Shown here: positions 35,909 through 43,865 of the stretch, one piece after another | Position numbering within the stretch: the first letter of the stretch is position 1 | Layout: each line of letters opens with the position of its first letter | Program-made: the position numbers and the translations under genes | Notes under the pieces: generated by a model | The model's input: the letters and a program-made list of their open reading frames with translations, nothing else | Databases searched by the model: none | Told to the model about the DNA's origin: nothing | NCBI RefSeq assembly: GCF_030547685.1 | Contig: NZ_JAUOQM010000041.1 | Coordinates: 1 to 64,000 of the forward strand | DNA: 64,000 nt | Direction of reading: 5' to 3' | Origin: Gilvimarinus sp. 2_MG-2023 | GTDB taxonomy: Bacteria > Pseudomonadota > Gammaproteobacteria > Pseudomonadales > Cellvibrionaceae

Positions 35909-37753
35909 ATGATATTCTTACGCTTTTCTGTAGCCAGAAAAAATATTTCTGTAATGACCATAATGCTACTGTTAACCGCATGTGGTTCAGGGTCGTCCGA
36001 CAATAGTTCGGAAAAATCCAGCTCAGATCAAGCCGGCAACAGCTCTACAAGCAGCTCAAGTCTAATTAGTTCCTCATCATCGGTAGCGTCTTCTTCGTTG
36101 AGCTCACAGGTTAGCTCAAGCGACAAAAGCAGTAGCAGTTCTACACACTCTAGTTCATCATCCAGTGATGCGTCTTCAGCTTCTAGTGACGACGGAGGCT
36201 CGGATAATGATCAAAGCGTTTACTTTGAAGATCATGTGTTTGATGAAGAGCCCGATATTATTTTTGCAGTAGAAAATTTAAATCAAGAGACAGATGATAC
36301 CCAGCGTGTTCTTAGTGCATTAAAGACTGCGGGCAATGAGGAAAACGGTGGTGTTGTTGTCTTGCGGCCAGCCGAAGACGGCCAGAACAAGCGGTACCGT
36401 CTGGATCGTATCGATATGCCTTCAAACACACGATTAGAAATTGATCCGAACGTTACCATTGAAATGATTGGGGCGTTAAAAACCAATGGCCCTACTCAGT
36501 TTTTGTTTAATATTGGCCGCAGTCAGAGAATAAATCAGTTAATGCCCGAGCGCGTTAAAAATGTACAAATCACCTCTACTCAGCCAGGCGAGCGTTTTAC
36601 CATTGATGCGCGCACCAATATGCCCATTAGTTACGGCCCTCACGGTGATAAAACCAAAGATACCTCTAGGAATTTTACTCGTGCTATTCCTGTGGGCATT
36701 TATTATGCCGAAAATTTTTCAATCTCCGATGTGTTGATACTGGATAATCATACGGAATCTGTCGGTGTGCAAATGTATCCAGACACCGACTATCAGGATG
36801 GCGCGTTAGCGGATCGTAAAGGAACCAACGGTAATCCATCGGATGATGTATTTTTAAATGAAGCGGGTGAGGCACTTGCCACCAATGACCAAGGCCATTT
36901 TGTCGATGAAAGTGGCGCGGTTTTGAGCGATTCGGACGCGATTATCCGTAACAACACTTACGGACGCACACCGCGGAAAGGCACTATTGATAATATTCGT
37001 ATCGAGGGTGCACATACCGGGTACGGTGCGGTGCAAACCTATGGAGCCGATTGGATTTATATTAGCAATATTGAGGCGGTCAATGGTGTTGGTGTACGGC
37101 TAGAATCAGGCAATGGTGCGCCAAATGACAATATTAATCGCGCCGGCCCGTACCTGTCGTCTATTAATAACATCGAAGTACATAATGTGACGGTATGGAA
37201 TGCATTTACGGGTGTCTGGTTAAAAGCTCATAGTAAAATCAATACCAACATTTTGGTTGATACGGTAACCGCAATTGATAGCGGTACTGCGATATTAAGC
37301 GATAAAAGCCGTATGCATGAAGCTGCCCGAGACTTCATTAACGGCCGCTTTGAAAATACTAAAATAATCGGTGACATTACACTAGAGCGAACCACCGACA
37401 ACCCAGTAGCCGAGGTTGGTAATGCCCTTACCTATTTTATGTCACCTGCTGAGCGTGATGCACTGGCAGACGTGACGGGCGATGACCGGATTACTCAGGC
37501 CGATTTACCCCATAATGACTCCGGACGACGCTGGTATTTAATGCAGCCCACGTCACCCATGGTGATAGCGACCCAGAGGAATGCAACTGAAATAGGCAAT
37601 ACTAGCTCCGATGTCACAGTCGACGAGGCTGGTTACTATGCTATAGATTTTAGTGAAGCTGTAACTAAGAGCATTAATCCGCTGCGTAATGAAGATATTT
37701 TATTTAACGAAGATGCACGCAATCTTAATGGCGGTCCATCTAATCGATTGTAA
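35909..37753 (+). CDS. Lipoprotein with polyserine linker and right-handed beta-helix domain, candidate carrageenan-active enzyme
   Basis: ATG 35909 with GGGAG upstream gives 614 aa. A lipobox (LLLTAC) is followed by a long Ser-rich linker (about residues 28-95), typical of secreted polysaccharidases in Cellvibrio and Saccharophagus. The catalytic-type region (about 115-510) has the rungs of a right-handed parallel beta-helix, for example RLDRIDMPSNTRLEIDPNVTIEM, FSISDVLILDNHTESVGVQMY and VHNVTVWNAFTGVWLKAHS. An EF-hand-like loop, DVTGDDRITQADL, follows. Beta-helix enzymes on galactans include GH82 iota-carrageenases, but I could not match their catalytic motif. It stands between a TonB receptor block and two sulfatases. 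It may be a distant carrageenase or a new family. Confidence 0.75.
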   Translation: MIFLRFSVARKNISVMTIMLLLTACGSGSSDNSSEKSSSDQAGNSSTSSSSLISSSSSVASSSLSSQVSSSDKSSSSSTHSSSSSSDASSASSDDGGSDNDQSVYFEDHVFDEEPDIIFAVENLNQETDDTQRVLSALKTAGNEENGGVVVLRPAEDGQNKRYRLDRIDMPSNTRLEIDPNVTIEMIGALKTNGPTQFLFNIGRSQRINQLMPERVKNVQITSTQPGERFTIDARTNMPISYGPHGDKTKDTSRNFTRAIPVGIYYAENFSISDVLILDNHTESVGVQMYPDTDYQDGALADRKGTNGNPSDDVFLNEAGEALATNDQGHFVDESGAVLSDSDAIIRNNTYGRTPRKGTIDNIRIEGAHTGYGAVQTYGADWIYISNIEAVNGVGVRLESGNGAPNDNINRAGPYLSSINNIEVHNVTVWNAFTGVWLKAHSKINTNILVDTVTAIDSGTAILSDKSRMHEAARDFINGRFENTKIIGDITLERTTDNPVAEVGNALTYFMSPAERDALADVTGDDRITQADLPHNDSGRRWYLMQPTSPMVIATQRNATEIGNTSSDVTVDEAGYYAIDFSEAVTKSINPLRNEDILFNEDARNLNGGPSNRL

Positions 37754-37801
37754 TGATAAGCCCGTGTCTAGTGACATGATTATGTGATGCAGAGGTAATT
37801 T

Positions 37802-39325
37802 ATGTTTAAAAAGTTGATGGCTTTAGTCGTGACAAGTTTAGCTTTTGGTGTGATTAACGTGTACGCCGATAAGGCAGACGCTGAAGCTCCCATCAAACGG
37901 CCCAATGTATTGATGTTGCTGTTCGATGATATGCGATTTGATACTTTTTCATATCGTGATGGACCGGTCAGTACGCCTAATATTGACGCATTGGCCAATC
38001 AAGGCATTCAGTTTAACCAAGCCATGACGAGTACCGGCTTGTGCTCTCCTTCGCGCGCCGCATTATTTACTGGGCGGTGGGGGCATAAAAATGGTCTAGA
38101 AGATAATATTTACCTGTTTCACTCGCGCTATGAAGAGCTCCCCTTAGAGCAAGGTGGTCTTATAAAACGAGCCGCCGATGAAGGGTATTTTGTGGGCTAT
38201 GCAGGTAAGTGGCACCTTGGCGCCCAAGGCACTAACTTACGTGGTGCTGATTATGTGTACGATGCCGACAACTTACAGCATGATCGTCACGAGCGAGGCT
38301 GGGCACCACGAGAAATTGCTGCAAAAGTTGAACAGTACAAGCAGGGTAAGCTCGATGCTAATGGCGAAAAGCATATGTACTATCAAACCTTACCGGGCAC
38401 TTATGCCGATACGGAAACTGCCCGTATTGTAGAGCACGGACAAAAAATGATGCAGCAAGCCGCCGAAAAAGAGCAACCATTCTTTGGTGTCGTCAGTTTC
38501 CATCAGCCACATCCACCGTACCGGGTCCCTGAGCCTTACGCCAGCATGTTTGACCCCGAAACAGTTGAGCTGCCAGAAAACTATCGTACACAGCGTAAAA
38601 ACAAGCCCATGTCGCAGGATGAGCCTTACTGGCCCTGGCACGATGTTGAACATCTGACCGATACTGATTGGAGAAAGATGCGAACATTCTATTATGGCGC
38701 TGTTGCCATGCTAGATCACGCCGTTGAGCAATTGTTAGATACCGCAAAAAAAGAAGGCTTATACGATGACTTATACATTGTTTTTGCAGGCGATCAGGGC
38801 AGTATGCTAGGTGAACACGGTTTATACGATAAGGGTCCCTATGCTTACGACGAACTAATGCGTATGCCGCTGTTTGTCCGAGTGCCGGGGGAGTCTCCCA
38901 AAAAGGTTAATCGACAAGTGTCAATGTTAGATATAGCCCCTACCTTGAGTGAGTGGATGAGCTTGTCACCCGATGGTGACGTGGATGGCCATTCGCTGGC
39001 ACCGCTAATTGAACAGGGTGATAAAGCCGAGGCGGGTAAGGTAGATAAAGCTCTGTACGCTTATGAGTGGTATAACGGTGGTTGGTTTGGTATTCGCGCC
39101 ATTCGTACACCCGAATATAAATTTGTTTGGAATCCGGGCGAAACTCGTGACGAGTTTTACGATTTACGAAAAGATCCTGGCGAAATTAATAATCTAGCTA
39201 ATAGTGCTGATTACAAAAAACAGCGTGATTATATGATCCAATTATTAGAGCAAGAATTAATTCGAATTGATGATCCATTGTTGTCTAAATATCGTCGCTA
39301 TATGAAAATGATTAATAACGTTTAA
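37802..39325 (+). CDS. Family S1 (formylglycine) sulfatase, exported
   Basis: The 507-aa product starts behind AGAGG and has a Sec signal (residues 1-21, ending NVYA). The active site is CSPSR with Cys81, to be converted to formylglycine. Metal-binding motifs are LLFDDMRFDTFS and FAGDQGSMLGEHGLYDKG; GKWHLG and HQPHPPYRVP are also present. This variant (FDDMRFD start, HGLYDKGPYAYDELMRMPLFVRVPG) differs from the other two sulfatases of the window. It probably belongs to another S1 subfamily and attacks another sulfate position. It follows the beta-helix gene by 48 nt and precedes another sulfatase by 25 nt, forming an operon. Confidence 0.92.
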   Translation: MFKKLMALVVTSLAFGVINVYADKADAEAPIKRPNVLMLLFDDMRFDTFSYRDGPVSTPNIDALANQGIQFNQAMTSTGLCSPSRAALFTGRWGHKNGLEDNIYLFHSRYEELPLEQGGLIKRAADEGYFVGYAGKWHLGAQGTNLRGADYVYDADNLQHDRHERGWAPREIAAKVEQYKQGKLDANGEKHMYYQTLPGTYADTETARIVEHGQKMMQQAAEKEQPFFGVVSFHQPHPPYRVPEPYASMFDPETVELPENYRTQRKNKPMSQDEPYWPWHDVEHLTDTDWRKMRTFYYGAVAMLDHAVEQLLDTAKKEGLYDDLYIVFAGDQGSMLGEHGLYDKGPYAYDELMRMPLFVRVPGESPKKVNRQVSMLDIAPTLSEWMSLSPDGDVDGHSLAPLIEQGDKAEAGKVDKALYAYEWYNGGWFGIRAIRTPEYKFVWNPGETRDEFYDLRKDPGEINNLANSADYKKQRDYMIQLLEQELIRIDDPLLSKYRRYMKMINNV

Positions 39326-39350
39326 CAGATGTAACAAGAGTATCTACGCT

Positions 39351-40814
39351 ATGATTTTAAATGCTTTGCAACGCAGTCTTAGTTATTTACTAGGTGCAGT
39401 TATATTATTTTCTACAAGTGCTGGTGCAGCTGATGAGCGACCTAATATTTTATTAATATTGGCTGACGATTTAGGTTATGCCGATGTTGGATTTAACGGT
39501 TCATCCGACATCACAACCCCCTCCTTGGATGAGCTCGCTAACGAGGGGGTAACTTTCTCGCAAGCTTACGTGGCCCATGCTTTTTGTGGTCCTAGCCGAG
39601 CGGGATTAATGACAGGGCGGTACCCACACAAATTTGGTTCACAATTTAATTTACCCGACATCTATATGTCGGGAGGTGTGGGGGTCCCTGAGTCGGAAGT
39701 TTTTGTTAGTGATGTACTGCAGGATAGCAATTACTTTACCGGTGCTATTGGTAAGTGGCATTTAGGTGAGACCGATAAATACCATCCGAACAATCGTGGC
39801 TTTGACGAGTTTTACGGCTTCTTAAACGGTGGCCATAATTACTTCCCCGAAGATTTCAATCGGCGCTATGATGCCTTGAGAGCGGCTGGTCGTACTGATA
39901 TTCCACATTATTTACTGCCCCTTGAGCACAATGGTCAAAGGGTGCGAGAGACGGAATATATAACTGATGCGCTTTCACGCGAGGCGGTTAAATTTGTCAC
40001 TGACGGCAGTAAAAAAGAGCAGCCCTGGTTTTTATATTTAGCCTATAACGCGCCACATACACCACTCCAAGCTAAGCCTGAAGACATGGCTAAGTTTCCT
40101 CATATTAAAGATAAAAAACGAAAAACTTACGCGGGAATGGTTTACGCGCTCGATCGCGGTGTAAAGCGAGTAATTGATACCCTTAAAGAAACTGGACAGT
40201 ATGACAATACAGTGGTTGTATTCTTGAGCGATAACGGCGGAAAACTCAGCCAAGGAGCCAATAATGACCCTTTACGTGCAGGTAAAGGCAGTGCTCTAGA
40301 AGGCGGTTTTAGGGTGCCTATGTTTGTACACTGGCCGGGTAAAATTAAAAGTAATAGCCATTATAAGCACCCCGTAAATGCGTTGGACTTGTTCCCCACT
40401 TTTGCCTCTTTGGCTGAGGCTGAGCTGCCTCAAGGGTTAGAGTTGGATGGGGAAAATCTATGGCCGGCGCTGCAGACGGGTGAAAGTGCGCGAAAAGGCG
40501 AAACTTTTTTTGCCATGCGCCACCGCGGTGATCATAGTGACACTGCCGCTATTCGTGACCAGTGGAAGGCAGTTCGTGTCGGTAAAGAGCCTTGGGCTCT
40601 GTATGATGTCGCAGCGGATCCTGCCGAGAGTAAAGATTTGAGCGAAGAGAAGCCCAACTTACTCCACGATTTGGTCACTGACGCTAACGTATGGAGCTGG
40701 ACCCATGTTCAACCGCGTTGGTTTCATATTCAAAAAGAAGGTTTTTTATGGCGCGAGGAGTCTATGCCGCGGTTTCATGAAACCTTTGATTTGCTCGAAG
40801 GTAAGAGCTATTGA
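39351..40814 (+). CDS. Family S1 (formylglycine) sulfatase, exported, S1_19-like
   Basis: This 487-aa protein has a Sec signal ending TSAGAA. The active-site CGPSR has Cys79. [43 protein letters not shown] and APHTPLQAKPEDMAKFP are close to the sulfatase at 15054-16463. It is therefore probably a paralogue with another sulfate position or chain length. It acts in the periplasm on carrageenan oligosaccharides, inferred from the neighbours. It starts 25 nt after the preceding sulfatase and ends before a terminator, so it is the last gene of that operon. Confidence 0.92.
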   Translation: MILNALQRSLSYLLGAVILFSTSAGAADERPNILLILADDLGYADVGFNGSSDITTPSLDELANEGVTFSQAYVAHAFCGPSRAGLMTGRYPHKFGSQFNLPDIYMSGGVGVPESEVFVSDVLQDSNYFTGAIGKWHLGETDKYHPNNRGFDEFYGFLNGGHNYFPEDFNRRYDALRAAGRTDIPHYLLPLEHNGQRVRETEYITDALSREAVKFVTDGSKKEQPWFLYLAYNAPHTPLQAKPEDMAKFPHIKDKKRKTYAGMVYALDRGVKRVIDTLKETGQYDNTVVVFLSDNGGKLSQGANNDPLRAGKGSALEGGFRVPMFVHWPGKIKSNSHYKHPVNALDLFPTFASLAEAELPQGLELDGENLWPALQTGESARKGETFFAMRHRGDHSDTAAIRDQWKAVRVGKEPWALYDVAADPAESKDLSEEKPNLLHDLVTDANVWSWTHVQPRWFHIQKEGFLWREESMPRFHETFDLLEGKSY

Positions 40815-40841
40815 TTAAAGTATAAAGCCTTCTTCAAATGT

Positions 40842-40871
40842 TTCGGCGATGCACCATCGCCGAATATTTTT
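40842..40871 (+). terminator. Rho-independent terminator after the sulfatase operon
   Basis: TTCGGCGATG (40842-40851), loop CAC, CATCGCCGAA (40855-40864), then TATTTTT. Confidence 0.88.
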
Positions 40872-40938
40872 GAGTAACCATTTTTACATTTTCGGCGGCT
40901 ATACTGGATAGAGTTGTTATAGGAAAGAGAAGTCATCG

Positions 40939-41202
40939 ATGGATAGTCGAAAGAAAGATAGGTTAGAGCGTACAGTACAAAAAGGGATGTTGAAATTCAT
41001 TCTCGTTAGTGGGGTGTTGGGCTGGGGAGTATCGACTGCAATTCTATTTTCTATAATTCAGCATTTTACGGGTACTACTCAAACTATAAATACCGTTGTT
41101 TTATCTCTGGTTTTATTTCCAGTTGGTGGGCTGTTTTGGGGGGGTGCCATGTGGTGGTTTGTAAAGTCCCAATACAAAAAAATGGTTTCCGAAAAGTTAT
41201 AG
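40939..41202 (+). CDS. Small inner-membrane protein, unknown
   Basis: This 87-aa protein is preceded by AGGAAAGAGAAG. A basic N-terminus (MDSRKKDRLERTVQKG) is followed by two hydrophobic segments (about 18-42 and 50-75) and a basic C-terminus, giving a likely hairpin with both ends in the cytoplasm. I recognise no family. It stands between a terminator and a GH16 gene. It is probably a real gene, but nothing shows a link to the polysaccharide system. Confidence 0.6.
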   Translation: MDSRKKDRLERTVQKGMLKFILVSGVLGWGVSTAILFSIIQHFTGTTQTINTVVLSLVLFPVGGLFWGGAMWWFVKSQYKKMVSEKL

Positions 41203-41314
41203 CGAAGCCATGTACAGCGAGTTACTTTTCCATCACTCAGATTATGGCAAAAAAGACTGCCATAATTTAATCAACAACAAGGCAGCCGCATAATAGCGGC
41301 GTTAACAGCACTCG

Positions 41315-42211
41315 ATGAAAAAATCAAAAAATACGACCTGGTTGGTATGTTATTTAGCGCTGGGCTTAAGCGGTTGCTACAATGCCTCATTGGCTGTTTC
41401 GGATAGCTCAACGGTTGTCGCCCCCTATGGTGATACTCCCGTGTCCGGCTATACGCTGAGTTGGTCCGATGAGTTTAATGGTGATTATGTCAATGAGTCG
41501 AAATGGCATTACCGGCTCGATTGTAAGCATTGGAGTCAGCAAAAAGCCCGTAACAACAGTGTGTCGGGTGGCTTGTATCGTATACACCTAAGACAGGAAG
41601 CCAGTGAATGCCCTAACAATACCGCTTTGCAGCCCGGACAAGAAGAGGGGGACGACCCTGCTGGGGTGGTTCAATACAGTGGTGGTGGCATCATCTCCAA
41701 TAAGTTCTTTCGCTATGGTTTTTACGAGGCTCGCTTGCGTGTACCCCCTAGTGCGGGTTGGCATAGCTCCTTTTGGATGATGCGCTCAGGCGTCACGGTT
41801 GAGGATGACTTAGTCAGTCATATAGAGTTGGATCCATTTGAAAACGATTCTATCGATTTACAACATTATCAGACAGATGCTCATCAGTGGAAACCCGAAC
41901 CTGGCACAGAAGACCCCGGCAGGCGTCAAAACAAAGTTGGCACTCGACAAATAAGGTTTGCAGAAGACACCTTGCTCAGCGACTTTCATGTGATTGGCAT
42001 GGAATTTACCGACACTCATTTACGATACTTCTTTGATGGGGCGTTGGTATCGGAAACTGCGTTTGCTGCTGAGCAATTCCAGCATAATGATGTGAACATC
42101 TGGCTTACCTCAATTGGAACATTTTTAGGGCCAACCCCGGCGATAGATAATTCGCAGCTCCCGAGTGAGATGCAGGTAGACTATGTCAGGTTCTTCCAAA
42201 AAACTCCCTAA
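41315..42211 (+). CDS. GH16 galactanase, lipoprotein
   Basis: This 298-aa protein has a lipobox (LGLSGC), so it should be membrane-anchored. A single GH16 jelly-roll domain covers residues about 40-295, with WSDEFNGDYVNESKWHYR, FRYGFYEARLRVPPSAGWHSSFWMM and the catalytic stretch HIELDPFEND. There Glu171 is the predicted nucleophile, Asp173 the helper and Glu176 the acid/base. DFHVIGMEFT and MQVDYVRFFQ complete the family pattern. GH16 enzymes cut beta-bonds in galactans by a retaining mechanism. The likely substrate is a carrageenan variant, but the exact subfamily is open. No PUL operator lies directly before it. Confidence 0.87.
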   Translation: MKKSKNTTWLVCYLALGLSGCYNASLAVSDSSTVVAPYGDTPVSGYTLSWSDEFNGDYVNESKWHYRLDCKHWSQQKARNNSVSGGLYRIHLRQEASECPNNTALQPGQEEGDDPAGVVQYSGGGIISNKFFRYGFYEARLRVPPSAGWHSSFWMMRSGVTVEDDLVSHIELDPFENDSIDLQHYQTDAHQWKPEPGTEDPGRRQNKVGTRQIRFAEDTLLSDFHVIGMEFTDTHLRYFFDGALVSETAFAAEQFQHNDVNIWLTSIGTFLGPTPAIDNSQLPSEMQVDYVRFFQKTP

Positions 42212-42257
42212 CAAACGCGCGTATCACTAAGAGCAGAGCGTTTTGACTTGCCAATAT

Positions 42258-42272
42258 AAACATCATATGTTT
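42258..42272. promoter_or_regulatory. PUL operator site 6 (AAACATCATATGTTT), extended palindrome
   Basis: The best site of all. The arms extend perfectly to 13 bp on each side (42251-42279, from CCAATATAAACAT to its complement). It is 84 nt before the GH16 start. Confidence 0.9.
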
Positions 42273-42355
42273 ATATTGGTATATATTTGGGTTATCTTAA
42301 CTGTGGCCCAGTCTATAACGATAATGAGTTTGTACAGATGTAGGAGAACCCCCGC

Positions 42356-43795
42356 GTGAATAATAACCTTATTTTCACTTGCGTCTTGGCCGCAACGTGC
42401 ATGTTTTCACTCAACGCACATAGTGCTCACGAGTCTCAATCGACTGCTTCTGTCAAAGTCGGCTTCCCCCTATCCGATCCGGAGAATGGCGCTGGATGGG
42501 TGCTTAATAATGATATCAGTGACGAATTTAACGCCGGTGAGCTGGATACTTCTAAGTGGTTTGTTGAAGGTGAGCAAGGCGATTACTACATTTGGAAAGG
42601 CCGCCCGCCATCGCAATTTGCTCCCCATAATGTATTGGTAGAGGATGGTAAGCTAAAAATTCGCACGCAGTGGGAGCCAGATTTTGATTTTGCCAATGAA
42701 AATTACGCTGATGGCTCACGCAACGATGCCTATGGTCGCCACGAAGGGGAAGCCTTTCCTGTAACAACGGGCGCGGCGATTAGCCGCAAGCGTTTTTTAA
42801 ACGGTTACATGGAGGTACGTACTAAAGCGGGCGATGCGGCCATGACGAGCTCATTTTGGACTATTGGCTATCAGTCCGAGCTAGATATATATGAGCAAAT
42901 GGGCAAGCCATCTATCGCGCATGATATTACCGCTACTAACTGGAAGGCATCAGTGCACGATTGGCGCCCACCCGCCAAGCGCCCCACTCGTAAATTTGGC
43001 ATGAAAGAGGATCTAGGTTTTCGCGTTGCAGATGAGTTTCATGTGTATGGTGCGGAGTGGGGCGAGGATTATTTAAAGCTCTATCTAGATGGCGAACTCA
43101 AGTACGAAGTTACACAAGAGGAGGTTGGACGCCACTGGGTTCTTACCAATCCATTGGAGATCTGGTTTGACTCAGAGATTTTTGTTTGGTTGGGCTTACC
43201 CCGCAAGGATGAGTTGCCAGTAGATTATGAGATTGATTATGTTCGCGTTTGGCAAAAGCCTCATGCTAATTTACTGGCGCGTCACTTTTACGGCTTTGAA
43301 GGACCTTATTTGTATGAAGGTCAATCTAAGCCGCTGGATTTAACCCCAGAAAATCCAACTAACAATGCTTACCAAAAATTTTGGCAGATTCACGATGACT
43401 CGTCACAGCATTTGGCCGTTGTTCGACACGAGCATCACTCGGCAGGCACTCGCAGCCTGCGATTTGAATCACGTAATAGAGCAGCTACCGCCATTGCCAC
43501 TACCCCTGCAGGGACGCTCGCACTAGAGCCTGGTAGCTATACATTAAAGGCTAAGTTATGGCTTGAGCCTGGCAGTCAGCTAGATGGAATATCAATTCAG
43601 CTAAATAAAGCCAAGCTTGGTATCTCGCTTGATGATACAGCCACTTTTAAACCTGGTCAGTGGCATACGATCGAGCAAAAAATTATGCTTGATGAGCAAA
43701 CTAGCAACACTGAAACCATGAGTATAACCTTTGTACAAAACGAGGCCGGTGCTGATACCCGCGCCTATCTTGACGAAATTTCAATCGAACACTAA
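42356..43795 (+). CDS. GH16 galactanase with C-terminal beta-sandwich (porphyranase/furcellaranase/agarase-like)
   Basis: This 479-aa secreted protein starts at GTG 42356 behind AGGAGAAC; its signal ends near NAHSA. The GH16 domain (about 35-305) has LSDPENGAGW, ISDEFNAGELDTSKW, WKGRPPSQF, and the catalytic SELDIYEQ with Glu175, Asp177 and Glu180. IWFDSEIFVWLGLP replaces the usual loop near the end of the domain. Residues about 310-479 form an extra beta-sandwich, possibly a carbohydrate-binding module. It resembles marine galactanases of the porphyranase/furcellaranase group more than kappa-carrageenase. With a PUL operator directly upstream, activity on beta/kappa-hybrid carrageenan is the simplest guess. 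The protein at 45774 shares the same framework. Confidence 0.88.
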   Translation: MNNNLIFTCVLAATCMFSLNAHSAHESQSTASVKVGFPLSDPENGAGWVLNNDISDEFNAGELDTSKWFVEGEQGDYYIWKGRPPSQFAPHNVLVEDGKLKIRTQWEPDFDFANENYADGSRNDAYGRHEGEAFPVTTGAAISRKRFLNGYMEVRTKAGDAAMTSSFWTIGYQSELDIYEQMGKPSIAHDITATNWKASVHDWRPPAKRPTRKFGMKEDLGFRVADEFHVYGAEWGEDYLKLYLDGELKYEVTQEEVGRHWVLTNPLEIWFDSEIFVWLGLPRKDELPVDYEIDYVRVWQKPHANLLARHFYGFEGPYLYEGQSKPLDLTPENPTNNAYQKFWQIHDDSSQHLAVVRHEHHSAGTRSLRFESRNRAATAIATTPAGTLALEPGSYTLKAKLWLEPGSQLDGISIQLNKAKLGISLDDTATFKPGQWHTIEQKIMLDEQTSNTETMSITFVQNEAGADTRAYLDEISIEH

Positions 43796-43802
43796 ACCTT
43801 AC

Positions 43803-43841
43803 CACTGCCGTCGTCCTATATTTGACGGCAGTGTTCTTTTT
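43803..43841 (+). terminator. Rho-independent terminator after GH16 gene
   Basis: CACTGCCGTC (43803-43812) pairs with GACGGCAGTG (43824-43833), followed by TTCTTTTT. Confidence 0.85.
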
Positions 43842-43865
43842 GCATAGATATACCTTGAGTCGACT

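Noticed and set aside
35909-37753. Firm assignment to GH82 iota-carrageenase
   Set aside because: Fold and context agree, but I could not identify the GH82 catalytic residues, so it is kept as a candidate only.
41241-41266. Hairpin ATTATGGCA/TGCCATAAT after the 87-aa gene as a terminator
   Set aside because: It is AT-rich and followed only by TTTAAT. Too weak to call with confidence.
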